Assembly: GCA_900547555.1 (NCBI GenBank) | Contig: URHG01000027.1 | Location: forward strand, 1 to 32,284 | Reading direction: 5' to 3' | Length of the DNA: 32,284 nt | Source: an uncultured Porphyromonadaceae bacterium | GTDB taxonomy: Bacteria > Bacteroidota > Bacteroidia > Bacteroidales > UBA11471 | Shown here: piece after piece, positions 24,506 to 32,284 of the stretch | How the letters are laid out: every line of letters starts with the position of its first letter | How positions within the stretch are numbered: the stretch's first letter is position 1 | Position numbers and translations under genes: made by a program | Notes under the pieces: generated by a model | The model's database searches: none | The model's input: only the letters and a program-made list of their open reading frames with translations | What the model was told of the DNA's origin: nothing

Positions 24506-25873
24506 TTATCGCAACAGTCGTTTTATAAGAGACAGTTTCCCGGCGAAAGGTGCGAACTTGATGCCGGGATTCCATTTTGTATTGTTTTGTAGCACCGAGC
24601 GGGTGTGGCTGAAAGTATAAAAACTTTCCCGTCCGTGGTAACGACCCGTTCCGCTGTTTCCCACACCACCGAACGGGAGGTGTGAATTGGCGACATGTGA
24701 TACGACATCGTTGATGCAGGAACCGCCCGATGAAGTTTGGCTTAATACTTTTTTTATGTCCTTCCGTTTGTTCCCGAAATAGTACAATGCGAGCGGCTTT
24801 TCCCGGCTGTTGATAAAATCGATGACTTCATCGAGGGTTGTATATTGCAAAATGGGAAGTATAGGGCCGAAGATTTCTTCGTGCATGATGCGCATATCGG
24901 GAGTTATATGCGAAATAAGTGTCGGTGCGATGTATAAGTCGTCCGTATCATATATTCCGCCGTGTTCGATATGTCCTTGTTTTGTAAGCAGTATAAGTTC
25001 GTAAAATCTTTTTTCATTGATGATACGTGGATAATCGCGGTTTTCTTGAGGATTTTTTCCGTATTGTCGTACAATTTCTTGTCGTAAAGAGTCGATGAGT
25101 TCATCGGCTATATCGCGGTGTACGAGCAGGTAATCGGGGGCCACACAGGTTTGTCCGCAATTCATGAATTTTCCCCAGACGATACGTCTTGCAGTAGATG
25201 CCAGATGTGCATCGTGATGTACGATGCATGGGCTTTTTCCTCCCAGTTCGAGTGTAATCGGGGTCAGATGGCGGGCTGCCGCCTCGGCTACTTTACGTCC
25301 GTAGACAGGTCCTCCTGTATAAAAAATATAGTCCCATTTCATTTCGAGCAATCGGTCGGTTCCTTTATTATCGGTATCGATCCATGAAACGTGCCTTCTG
25401 TCAAAGGCTTCGTCGATGATTTTCCGACATATCTCACTTGTGTGGACAGCATAAGGAGAACATTTTACGGTTACGCAGTTTCCGGCGGCAACTGCACCGA
25501 TAAGAGGGGTGAAGACCAATTGGAACGGGTAATTCCAGGGTGAGAGAATCAATACATTTCCGTATGCTTGGAATTCGATGCGGCTTGTCGAGCCGAGAAG
25601 AAAAAGCGGCGTGCGGGTGCGTCGAGGTGCAGCCCATTGCTTCAAATGCTTGATTGTGTGTCGTAATTCGTTCAAAACAAATCCGATTTCGGTCGTATAG
25701 CTTTCGTATACAGATTTGTGTAAGTCGTTTTCAAGGGCTTTTTCTATATCGGTCTCGTATTGCCGTATGGTTTTTTGCAACCGTTTGAGCGATTGTAACC
25801 TGTATTTGAGGGAGAGGGGTTTTCGTTTCCCGAAAAAGAGACGTTGCCTATCGATTCGTTCTTTATCGTTCAT
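24506..25873 (-). CDS. NAD(P)-dependent aldehyde dehydrogenase, class 3-like
   Basis: The 455-residue protein belongs to the aldehyde dehydrogenase superfamily and resembles the shorter class 3/YwdH-like branch with a C-terminal hydrophobic or basic tail. Cofactor-binding segments are NVLILSPWNYPFQLVFTPLI and the YTGGPVYGRKVAEAAA loop. The general base is Glu in TLELGGKSP, and the nucleophile is Cys in NCGQTCVAPDYLL. EEIFGPILPIL and HLPFGGVGNSGTGRYHG are conserved downstream. The last residues (KFAPFAGKLSLIKRLLR) are basic and amphipathic and could dock on the membrane. The substrate is a fatty, aromatic or other aldehyde and cannot be told. It converges on mgsA and diverges from the RND efflux operon, and has an exact consensus promoter of its own. 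Confidence 0.94.
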   Translation of the reverse strand: MNDKERIDRQRLFFGKRKPLSLKYRLQSLKRLQKTIRQYETDIEKALENDLHKSVYESYTTEIGFVLNELRHTIKHLKQWAAPRRTRTPLFLLGSTSRIEFQAYGNVLILSPWNYPFQLVFTPLIGAVAAGNCVTVKCSPYAVHTSEICRKIIDEAFDRRHVSWIDTDNKGTDRLLEMKWDYIFYTGGPVYGRKVAEAAARHLTPITLELGGKSPCIVHHDAHLASTARRIVWGKFMNCGQTCVAPDYLLVHRDIADELIDSLRQEIVRQYGKNPQENRDYPRIINEKRFYELILLTKQGHIEHGGIYDTDDLYIAPTLISHITPDMRIMHEEIFGPILPILQYTTLDEVIDFINSREKPLALYYFGNKRKDIKKVLSQTSSGGSCINDVVSHVANSHLPFGGVGNSGTGRYHGRESFYTFSHTRSVLQNNTKWNPGIKFAPFAGKLSLIKRLLR

Positions 25874-25907
25874 TTCGAGAAAAATTCGATTTAGGTTAAT
25901 GGTGGGA

Positions 25908-25938
25908 CAAAGGTACGGGTTTTCCGGAACAAGGCAAA
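25908..25938 (-). promoter_or_regulatory. Promoter for the aldehyde dehydrogenase gene
   Basis: The minus strand carries TTTG (25935-25938), a 19-base spacer and TACCTTTG (25908-25915), exact at both elements. The transcript would begin near 25902, giving a leader of about 29 bases. Confidence 0.8.
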
Positions 25939-26066
25939 TCGATCGGTAGGAAAACGTATTTTGAAAAGGAACTTATTCTATCGTATCCCGAGGTGATTGG
26001 ACAGTGTCTTGTAAAAACGAATTTGGGGAAGAGATAAACCAAAGGCAAATCAGATTGGTTATATCG

Positions 26067-26089
26067 TCAGACAAAACAATATAGTCTGA
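26067..26089 (+). promoter_or_regulatory. Inverted repeat ending at the start codon of the RND operon
   Basis: TCAGAC (26067-26072) and GTCTGA (26084-26089) flank 11 bases, and the final A is the first base of the ATG at 26089. A further TCAGA lies at 26050-26054. The position suggests either a repressor or activator site, or an RNA hairpin that covers the ribosome-binding region. I see no good TAnnTTTG element upstream of this operon. Confidence 0.45.
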
Positions 26090-27519
26090 TGAAAAAATTT
26101 TTTCTTTTCCGATTGAACCGGATACTTCCGATTGCCGTGATATTATTCGTTTCTTCTGTCTCTGCTCAGGAGTCCGTAGGAGAGAGGCATCTTTCCCGAC
26201 CATTGCCCGAAAGATGGTCGGGGGATTCCCTGTTTGTTCAACAGTTGCCGGTTACCGGACGCTGGTGGTTGAATCTCGACGATTCGCTACTCGATTCTTT
26301 GATAACCGTCTCTTTTGCCAACAGCCCCGACTTGAAAACTGTTTTTTATCGGGTACAGGCTTCCCATGCAGCTCTGCGCATGAAACAGAGCGGATACTAT
26401 CCGTCGCTCGGAGTCTCGTTCGGTTGGAATAAAACCCAGACCAGCGGTCGTATATCGGATTCCGATACTCCGACGCGAGAACAATATTTTTCGGGAGCCT
26501 TGACTACCTCTTGGGAAATAGACCTTTTCGGTTCTACCTACCTCCGGGTTCGTTCGCAAAAGGCTCAATATCAGGTATCGATAGAGTCGTATAATGCCGC
26601 ATTGGTATCTTTGGCAGCGCTGGTATCTTCGGCTTATGCCCAGTTGCGAATGATTCAGCAACAGGTGATTGTCGCTCGTCGTAATATCGATTCGCAGAAA
26701 TCGATTCTGGATATGACCGAAGTCCGTTATGAAACCGGGTTGGCTTCTCAACTCGATGTGGCTCAGGCGCGGTCGGTCTATTACAGTACACTGGCGACGA
26801 TACCGTCTTTGGAAGCCAATGTAGTGGTACAAATCAATTTGTTGGCGCTGTTGGTGGGAACACACCCGCAGGCGTTGATGCCTGTTTTGGAAAAGGAACG
26901 ACCTATTCCCGATTACAGGACGATCGTCCCTGTCGGCGTCCCTGCCAATCTGTTGCGACAACGACCCGATATTCGGGCGGCCGAGCAATCTGTCGTTTCT
27001 GCTGCTTCGCTGGTCGGGGCTTCCCGTTCCGATTATATGCCCCATTTGGTGTTGACGGGTTCTATCGGATTTGCGTCGAAAAAAATGGATACCTTCTTCG
27101 ACCACCGCAGTCTTACCTATTCGATTGTACCGACCCTTAGCTGGACGCTTTTTCAAGGACGACAATACACACAGGCTACCCGTCAGGCCAAAGCTGAGTG
27201 GCGTGCGAGTGTCGAGCAGTATAACTTAGCTGTGCTTACGGCTGTTCAGGAGGTCGACAATGCAATGGTCAATTATAAGGGGGCTGTCAAGCAGCTGAAT
27301 GTCCTTTACGATTTGGTTGAACAAGGTAAAATCACATTGAATCTTTCTCTCGATCTATACAAGCGGGGACTTTCGACTTTCCAAAATGTGCTCGATGCGC
27401 AGCGTTCGTTGTTGGATTATCAAAACGGACTTGTTTCGGCGCAAGGTGCCGCTCTCTCGGCGGTAATAGACCTTTATCGGGCTTTGGGAGGCGGTTGGGA
27501 TAACGGTTCCTCAGAATAA
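26089..27519 (+). CDS. TolC/NodT-like outer membrane efflux protein
   Basis: This is the outer membrane channel of a tripartite efflux system, 476 residues long. The signal peptide ends FVSSVSA before QES. The mature start (RWWLNLDDSLLDSLITVSFANSPDLKTVF) is typical of the NodT/OprM branch. Two outer-membrane-factor repeats follow, each with long periplasmic helices (SIESYNAALVSLAALVSSAY, and in the second half TAVQEVDNAMVNYKGAVKQL) and strand segments such as YYPSLGVSFGWNKTQ and YMPHLVLTGSIGFAS. Other hallmarks are VARRNIDSQKSILDMTEVRY, GLASQLDVAQARSVY, NLLRQRPDIRAAEQSVVSAA and YKRGLSTFQNVLDAQRSLL. Unlike many NodT proteins it has no lipobox Cys. It is the first gene of the operon; the adaptor begins 10 bases after the stop. 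Confidence 0.94.
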   Translation: MKKFFLFRLNRILPIAVILFVSSVSAQESVGERHLSRPLPERWSGDSLFVQQLPVTGRWWLNLDDSLLDSLITVSFANSPDLKTVFYRVQASHAALRMKQSGYYPSLGVSFGWNKTQTSGRISDSDTPTREQYFSGALTTSWEIDLFGSTYLRVRSQKAQYQVSIESYNAALVSLAALVSSAYAQLRMIQQQVIVARRNIDSQKSILDMTEVRYETGLASQLDVAQARSVYYSTLATIPSLEANVVVQINLLALLVGTHPQALMPVLEKERPIPDYRTIVPVGVPANLLRQRPDIRAAEQSVVSAASLVGASRSDYMPHLVLTGSIGFASKKMDTFFDHRSLTYSIVPTLSWTLFQGRQYTQATRQAKAEWRASVEQYNLAVLTAVQEVDNAMVNYKGAVKQLNVLYDLVEQGKITLNLSLDLYKRGLSTFQNVLDAQRSLLDYQNGLVSAQGAALSAVIDLYRALGGGWDNGSSE

Positions 27520-27529
27520 TTAATGCTAA

Positions 27530-28660
27530 ATGAAAATATGGGTTATGACATCTCGAAATTTGTTTATTTGTTTTTTGGCAGCGGGTTTTATACTGCAAGC
27601 CTGTCGGGAGAAACCGGCGACTGTTTCCGAAGAGGCTCCGCTTATAACGGTTACTTATCCGCAGCAGCGATCTGTTACTTTATACAAGGAGTATCCTGGT
27701 TATATATCGGCGTGGAATGCCGTTGATATCGTGGCGAGAGTGTCGGGATATTTGCGGGAAAGCCGTCCCGAGGCCGGTACTTTGGTGAAGCAGGGGGAAT
27801 TGCTTTATGTGATAGAACCTACTTTGTATGAAAATGCCGTAAAACAGGCCGAAGCAGGTGTACTCAATACCCGGGCTACACTCGATTATGCCCGTAACAA
27901 CTATACCCGTATGAAAGAAGCCCGAAGCAGTAATGCCGTAAGTGAAATCGATTTGATTCAGGCCCGGTCGAACATGCAAATAGCCGAAGCTGCGTTGGCT
28001 GATGCCGAGGCGGCATTGAATACGGCACAGACCAATTTGAGTTATTGTTATGTACGGTCGCCCTACACGGGGCATATTTCCCTTACGGCTTATGCCGTAG
28101 GCGGTTATATATCGGGCGCTACTTCTCCGGCACGTCTGTCTACCGTGTATCAGGACTCGGCCGTGTATGCCTATTTTTCTATCGAAGATGCTCAATACCT
28201 TACTATCGTGGAAAATCTGCGTAAGATGAAACCATCGGCAGCCGATCGTAAGGTCGAGGTTTATACACGGGAAAATTCCGCTCCTTATTCTGGAACGGTG
28301 GGATACTTGTCTCCTAATATCAATCTTTCTACCGGTACGATTACTTTGCGGGCTTCTATCGAAAATCCCCGGGGAGAATTGAAAGACGGGTTGTATGTAA
28401 CGGTGCGTATCAAATCGGCATATAAAGAGAATGCCCTGCTTGTCCCGAGCATGTCTATCGGAACCGACCAACTCGGTAAATATCTGTATGTCGTAGGGGC
28501 GGACAACAGGGTGAATTATCGCCATATCGAAACCTCAGGTACGGTCGAAGATACACTCACTATCGTTGAGAGCGGATTACAACCAGGAGAACGCTATGTA
28601 AGCAAAGCCTTGTTGAAAGTCAGGGAAGGTATGATTGTAAACCCGAGGCTCGAACCGTAA
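27530..28660 (+). CDS. RND efflux periplasmic adaptor (membrane fusion) lipoprotein
   Basis: The 376-residue adaptor links the RND pump to the outer membrane channel. The signal sequence ends FILQAC, giving lipidation at Cys25. The half-lipoyl domain appears as IVARVSGYLRESRPEAGTLV with VKQGELLYVIEPTLYENAV. A helical hairpin follows (AEAGVLNTRATLDYARNNY to AEAALADAEAALNTAQTNLS), then the second lipoyl half YVRSPYTGHISLTAYAVGGY. The beta-barrel domain includes SAVYAYFSIEDAQYL and LSPNINLSTGTITLRASI, and the membrane-proximal end contains NALLVPSMSIGTDQLGKYLY. ATG at 27530 is used; an in-frame ATG at 27545 would also leave a usable signal sequence. The gene lies 10 bases after the channel gene and 18 bases before the pump gene. 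Confidence 0.95.
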   Translation: MKIWVMTSRNLFICFLAAGFILQACREKPATVSEEAPLITVTYPQQRSVTLYKEYPGYISAWNAVDIVARVSGYLRESRPEAGTLVKQGELLYVIEPTLYENAVKQAEAGVLNTRATLDYARNNYTRMKEARSSNAVSEIDLIQARSNMQIAEAALADAEAALNTAQTNLSYCYVRSPYTGHISLTAYAVGGYISGATSPARLSTVYQDSAVYAYFSIEDAQYLTIVENLRKMKPSAADRKVEVYTRENSAPYSGTVGYLSPNINLSTGTITLRASIENPRGELKDGLYVTVRIKSAYKENALLVPSMSIGTDQLGKYLYVVGADNRVNYRHIETSGTVEDTLTIVESGLQPGERYVSKALLKVREGMIVNPRLEP

Positions 28661-28678
28661 CCATAAAACTCAAAAATT

Positions 28679-31600
28679 ATGTTCTCTAAATTTTTTATAA
28701 ACCGGCCTATTTTTGCAACGGTCTTGGCCATACTCATGGTTTTGGCCGGAGTTGTTTCACTCGAAGTGTTGCCGGTCGCTCAGTTTCCCGATATTACGCC
28801 GCCTACCGTGCAGGTGTCGGCTGTATATCCCGGTGCGAGTGCCGAGACGGTGGCTCGCACGGTAGGTACAGTGATAGAAGAACAGGTGAACGGTGTCGAC
28901 GGTATGATATACATGAATTCTACCTCATCATCTTCAGGTGCGTACACGCTTACCGTTACTTTCGAGGTGGGAACCGATATCGATATGGCAACGGTATTGG
29001 TGCAGAACAGGGTCGCTATTGCCGAGGGAAATCTGCCCGAGGCTGTGGTAACACAGGGAATCACGACGCGCAAGCAATCGACCGATATCGTATTGCTGCT
29101 TTCGTTGGAGTCTGATTCTGCTTTGTATAGCGGTTTGTATCTTTCCAATTATGCGCAGCTCAATTTTACCGATGCGTTGTCCCGCTTGCCCGGTGTCGGT
29201 AGTGTAACGGTTTTCGGTGCGGGACGTTATAGTATGAGAGTGTGGCTCGACCCGGAGTTGATGCGTATTCGAGGGGTAACACCTACGGATGTTTTTTCGG
29301 CGATACAGGCACAAAATGTTGAGGTGTCGGCCGGGACGATAGGGAGTGAACCGCTCGATAGCCGTACCGATTTTCAGTTTACGCTTACTGCGCGGGGACT
29401 TCTGACGACAGTCGAAGATTTTGGCAATCTTGTGGTCAGGGTTTTACCGGGAGGGAATTATTTGCGTTTGCGGGATATTGCCCGAATCGATCTCGGCAGC
29501 CAGACGTATGATGTCGTTTCTACACAAAACGGCAAGCCGTCGGCATCGATAGCCGTTTACCAGTCTCCCGGTTCGAATGCATTGAGTGTTTCAAAGCAGG
29601 TTCGGGCCGAAATGGAAAAGCTCGCCGAGAATTTGCCGACGGGCGTTCGGTATGAAGTAGTTCTCGATACGACCGATTTTGTATCGGCTTCGATCGATGA
29701 GGTATTGGTAACATTTGTCGAGACGACACTGCTTGTCATATTGGTGATTTTACTGTTCTTACAGAATTGGCGGGCGGTGATTATCCCATCTCTTACCATT
29801 CCGGTATCGCTGATTTGCACATTTGCCGTCATGCATTTATTCGGGTTTTCTGTGAATATGCTGACTCTTTTCGGCTTGGTGTTGGCTATTGCCATTGTTG
29901 TCGATGATGCTATTGTCGTGGTCGAGAATTCGACACGTTTGCTCGATACGGGAAAGTATTCGTCGAAGGAGGCGGTCGAACAAGCTATGGGAGAGATTAC
30001 CGGGCCGGTTATAGGGGTTGTTTTGGTATTGATGGCCGTTTTTATACCTACGGCGTTTGTCGGGGGTATTACCGGGGAGTTGTATAAGCAGTTTGCCTTG
30101 ACAATCGCCGCCGCAACTTTTTTCAGCGGATTCAATTCGCTGACTCTGACACCGGCTCTTTGTGCTCTTTTTTTACGGCCCTCTTCCGAGAAAAAGTTCG
30201 CATTTTACCGGATTTTCAATAAAGGGTATGACCGGCTTGTATCGGTTTATGTGTCGGTGATAACCCGGTTGATACGACGTCCTATATTTACGACTGTGGT
30301 ATTTCTTTTGCTTTCGACGGCTGCCATTGTTCTTTTTTTGCGTTGGCCTACTTCTTTTATCCCAGACGAAGATCAGGGGTATTTTATTGTTTCGGTACAA
30401 CTTCCGCAGGCTTCGGGCTTACAGCGTATCGAAGAGGTTACTGCCCGTGTCGGCAAGTTATTGGGCGAATATCCCGAAGTGGTTTCTTGTACCGGTATCA
30501 ACGGATATTCGGTAATGGGAGGCGGGGAGCTCTCCAATGCGGCCACACTTTTTGTCGTTTTACAGAATTGGGAACTTCGTAAGGGAAAAGGGAAGAGTGC
30601 ATTCGACATCATCGATGATTTCAATGTGCGTGCACAAGAAATCGAAGAGGCTATCGTGTATGCCGTGAACCCTCCGTCGATTTCGGGATTGGGAGTAAGC
30701 GGCGGATTGGCTTTGGAATTGCAGGATATTCGGAATCTGGGGACGACCGAACTCGAAAATGCGGTCGATGCCTTGTTGACAGGGGTACGGGACGTACCCG
30801 AGTTGGCTACGGTGAACAGCTCTTTTCAGGGAAATTCTCCCCAATACTTTTTGAATGTCGATAGAGATAAAGCGAAGATGCAGGGGTTGAAGATCGACGA
30901 TATTTTTACGACACTCTCGCTCTATTTGGGATCGGCATATGTGAATGACTTCGTCGATTTCGGTCGTATCTTTCAGGTAAAAATCGGAGCGCAGTCCGAT
31001 AGTCGGGCGCGTATCGACGATGTACTTCGGTTGAGCGTGCGTAATGCCTCAGGAGATATGGTCCCGTTCTCATCGTTTGTTACGATCGAAGAACAGCAGG
31101 GGCTGGCTACGATTTCCCGTTATAACATGTATTCGGCGGCGGCCCTTACGGCTGTAACGGCCGAAGGGTATAGTTCTCAACAGGGGATCGATGCGGTAGA
31201 ACAACTTGTGGGGCGTTTATTGGGCAATAATTTCGGTTATGAGTGGACGGGAACAACTTATCAGGAAACGCAGGCCGGAACATCGATAAGTCTTATTTTT
31301 ATATTGGCCCTGTTTGTCGTTTGGCTGGTACTATCTGCACAATATGAGAGTTGGACAAGTCCGGTAGCTGTTATTCTCGGACTTCCGTTTGCCATTCTCG
31401 GTGCGGTGTTGGGCTGTTTTCTCATGGGGCTTTCTATCAGTGTGTATAGTCAGATAGGAATTGTGTTGCTCATTGCCCTTTCTGCCAAAAATGCCATTCT
31501 TATTGTAGAGTTTGCACGGGATTATAGGGCACAGGGAGAGCCCATAGATCAAGCTGCAATCGAGGCCGGTCGGGTGCGTTTGCGTCCGATTCTTATGACT

Positions 31601-31828
31601 TCATTGGCGTTTGTGTTTGGTGTGATGCCTTTGCTTTTCGCTTCGGGCGCAGGGGCGGAAAGCCGGATTGCATTAGGTACGGCGGTCGTTTTCGGTATGG
31701 CGGTAAATATGATTTTGGGAACATTATTCATTCCTTATTTTTATTGTCTGATGCAACGTCTTGAAGAGCGTTTTTCCCGGAAGAAACTTTCGCAATCCAT
31801 ATCTCCGAAAAAGAGTACGGCGGTGTAG
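28679..31828 (+). CDS. RND efflux pump, HAE-1 (AcrB/MexF-like) inner membrane transporter
   Basis: The 1049-residue pump matches the full length of hydrophobe/amphiphile exporters. The N-terminus FSKFFINRPIFATVLAILMV is characteristic. The periplasmic porter domains follow helix 1 (FPDITPPTVQVSAVYPGAS, ARTVGTVIEEQVNGVDGMIY). The proton-relay acids are in AIVVDDAIVVVEN (Asp409 and Asp410), and the partner Lys937 is in ALSAKNAILIVEFARDY. Helix-4 surroundings (FGFSVNMLTLFGLVLAIAIV) and the C-terminal FGVMPLLFASGAGAESRIAL are intact. It works as a trimer with the adaptor and channel encoded upstream, exporting drugs, bile acids or other amphiphiles. Specificity cannot be told. No regulator gene is adjacent. 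The stop is followed by a palindromic terminator. Confidence 0.97.
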   Translation: MFSKFFINRPIFATVLAILMVLAGVVSLEVLPVAQFPDITPPTVQVSAVYPGASAETVARTVGTVIEEQVNGVDGMIYMNSTSSSSGAYTLTVTFEVGTDIDMATVLVQNRVAIAEGNLPEAVVTQGITTRKQSTDIVLLLSLESDSALYSGLYLSNYAQLNFTDALSRLPGVGSVTVFGAGRYSMRVWLDPELMRIRGVTPTDVFSAIQAQNVEVSAGTIGSEPLDSRTDFQFTLTARGLLTTVEDFGNLVVRVLPGGNYLRLRDIARIDLGSQTYDVVSTQNGKPSASIAVYQSPGSNALSVSKQVRAEMEKLAENLPTGVRYEVVLDTTDFVSASIDEVLVTFVETTLLVILVILLFLQNWRAVIIPSLTIPVSLICTFAVMHLFGFSVNMLTLFGLVLAIAIVVDDAIVVVENSTRLLDTGKYSSKEAVEQAMGEITGPVIGVVLVLMAVFIPTAFVGGITGELYKQFALTIAAATFFSGFNSLTLTPALCALFLRPSSEKKFAFYRIFNKGYDRLVSVYVSVITRLIRRPIFTTVVFLLLSTAAIVLFLRWPTSFIPDEDQGYFIVSVQLPQASGLQRIEEVTARVGKLLGEYPEVVSCTGINGYSVMGGGELSNAATLFVVLQNWELRKGKGKSAFDIIDDFNVRAQEIEEAIVYAVNPPSISGLGVSGGLALELQDIRNLGTTELENAVDALLTGVRDVPELATVNSSFQGNSPQYFLNVDRDKAKMQGLKIDDIFTTLSLYLGSAYVNDFVDFGRIFQVKIGAQSDSRARIDDVLRLSVRNASGDMVPFSSFVTIEEQQGLATISRYNMYSAAALTAVTAEGYSSQQGIDAVEQLVGRLLGNNFGYEWTGTTYQETQAGTSISLIFILALFVVWLVLSAQYESWTSPVAVILGLPFAILGAVLGCFLMGLSISVYSQIGIVLLIALSAKNAILIVEFARDYRAQGEPIDQAAIEAGRVRLRPILMTSLAFVFGVMPLLFASGAGAESRIALGTAVVFGMAVNMILGTLFIPYFYCLMQRLEERFSRKKLSQSISPKKSTAV

Positions 31829-31843
31829 AGATAGCATTTCATG

Positions 31844-31887
31844 ATTCATCGATAGCGGGTTAAAATTTTAACCCGCTATCGATGAAT
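31844..31887. terminator. 44-base perfect palindrome, bidirectional terminator
   Basis: A 22-base arm (31844-31865) is followed immediately by its exact reverse complement (31866-31887). In RNA it would fold with AAAATTTT forming the loop end. It lies between the stops of two convergent genes, 15 bases after the RND pump and 9 bases before the barrel gene end. The U-run is weak on both sides, so termination is inferred from position and stem strength. Confidence 0.75.
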
Positions 31888-31896
31888 GTGTATAGG

Positions 31897-32284
31897 TTAG
31901 AATTCGACGCCTAAGCGTAGAGAAAGAGCATGGCGGAGAAATCGATAATGATAGACTCCGGTATAAATGAAGTAGTTGTCGTTATAATGTATATCCTTTT
32001 TCACGACCTGTTGTTGCAGGTTATAGCCGAATGCCACGTTCATGGCTGATTGGCGATTGAGTATAAAACGCACGCCGAATGTCGGGTTGAAATAAGCTCC
32101 GGTGCTGGCTTTATTGTATGCTTTTTTACTGCCAATCGAATATCCTGCTTTTATTCCCCAAAAAGGCGTGATATTTGTGTCTAAAAAGTTCGTGCGCAAA
32201 TCGACGAATAGGGGAATGAACAGACGCTTTCCTGCCGCATGATAATCAAGCCCGAGACCTGCACCCAGAAATACGTGAGGGTTG
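31897..32284 (-). CDS. Outer membrane beta-barrel protein, 3' part only, paralog of the left-edge gene
   Basis: The minus-strand frame is open from the right edge (first full codon ends the window at 32283) to the TAA at 31897-31899, giving 128 residues; the start is outside. Like the left-edge protein it opens NPHVFLGAGLGLDYHAAG and ends in RLGVEF with a terminal Phe, the mark of an outer membrane barrel. The first 18 codons seen are base-identical to the left-edge gene. After that the two diverge in both silent and coding positions, though strands such as YFNPTFG-RFIL and NVA-GYNLQQQVV are kept. The stretch before the last strand (DIHYNDNYFIYTGVY) is quite different from the left copy, as expected for a surface loop. 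Function unknown. Confidence 0.75.
   Translation of the reverse strand, partial: NPHVFLGAGLGLDYHAAGKRLFIPLFVDLRTNFLDTNITPFWGIKAGYSIGSKKAYNKASTGAYFNPTFGVRFILNRQSAMNVAFGYNLQQQVVKKDIHYNDNYFIYTGVYHYRFLRHALSLRLGVEF

Noticed and set aside
26287..28525. Long minus-strand frames (292 and 281 codons) inside the efflux channel and adaptor genes
   Set aside because: Shadows of two strongly conserved genes; the translations resemble no protein.
1..32284. Window as a circular plasmid or phage genome
   Set aside because: The terminal match is inverted, not direct, so the ends cannot overlap to close a circle, and gene content is chromosomal housekeeping.
1..32284. Terminal inverted repeats of a giant transposon
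   Set aside because: The inverted ends lie inside coding sequence of paralogous genes, no transposase or recombinase is present, and the enclosed genes are core genes.

Overview
The window looks like a chromosomal fragment of a Bacteroidota bacterium, most likely order Bacteroidales. The grounds are the recurring promoter -7 element TAnnTTTG (with TTTG or TTTC about 19-20 bases upstream at the best sites), a GHL10 family glycosidase, a putative porin of the Bacteroidetes Porin_10 type, the Bacteroidetes-style Rpb6/omega subunit beside bamD, and mid-range GC. I cannot fix the genus; the gene content would suit a Barnesiella/Coprobacter/Parabacteroides relative. Most content is housekeeping or envelope related. 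I see no phage, transposase, CRISPR array, rRNA or tRNA.

Layout. Bases 1-379 hold the 3' part of an outer membrane barrel gene, convergent with valS (469-3093, minus) across a bidirectional terminator. A 430-base divergent region carries the valS and GH95 promoters. Then come three exported carbohydrate-active genes on the plus strand: GH95 alpha-L-fucosidase type (3524-6001), and a second unit with a GHL10 protein (6145-7638) and a GH43-like protein with a C-terminal sandwich domain (7652-9256). A 359-base gap with two copies of an intergenic repeat and a terminator leads to the minus-strand bamD-rpoZ pair. Divergent from it is uvrB-ygiQ (10967-15015), convergent with a MATE transporter (15020-16372, minus). 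Two outer membrane barrel genes follow (16574-17674 and 17780-19762), convergent by one base with an ECF sigma factor (19764-20267, minus). Divergent from sigma is a tight plus-strand run nfeD-kdsB-M16-like-mgsA (20533-24501), convergent with an aldehyde dehydrogenase (24506-25873, minus). Divergent again is a three-gene tripartite RND efflux operon (outer membrane factor, lipoprotein adaptor, pump; 26089-31828). A 44-base perfect palindrome separates it from a second outer membrane barrel gene fragment (31897-32284, minus).

The genes share an envelope theme: barrel assembly (bamD), several barrels, lipid A-core sugar activation (kdsB), a membrane protease (nfeD), multidrug export (MATE, RND) and exported glycosidases. 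The most unusual large-scale property is at the edges. The first 55 bases and the reverse complement of the last 55 bases are identical, and both lie inside paralogous barrel genes that point into the window. The exact length of 55 and the abrupt divergence at base 56 suggest a contig that ends at repeat nodes of a k=55 assembly. If so, the real genome has inverted near-identical gene copies bracketing this approximately 32 kb segment.

I did not find a clear new multi-gene system. The best leads are the inverted paralog pair, an inverted repeat that ends at the start codon of the RND operon, an orphan ECF sigma factor with a hairpin near its predicted transcript start, and an M16-like protein without its zinc motif.
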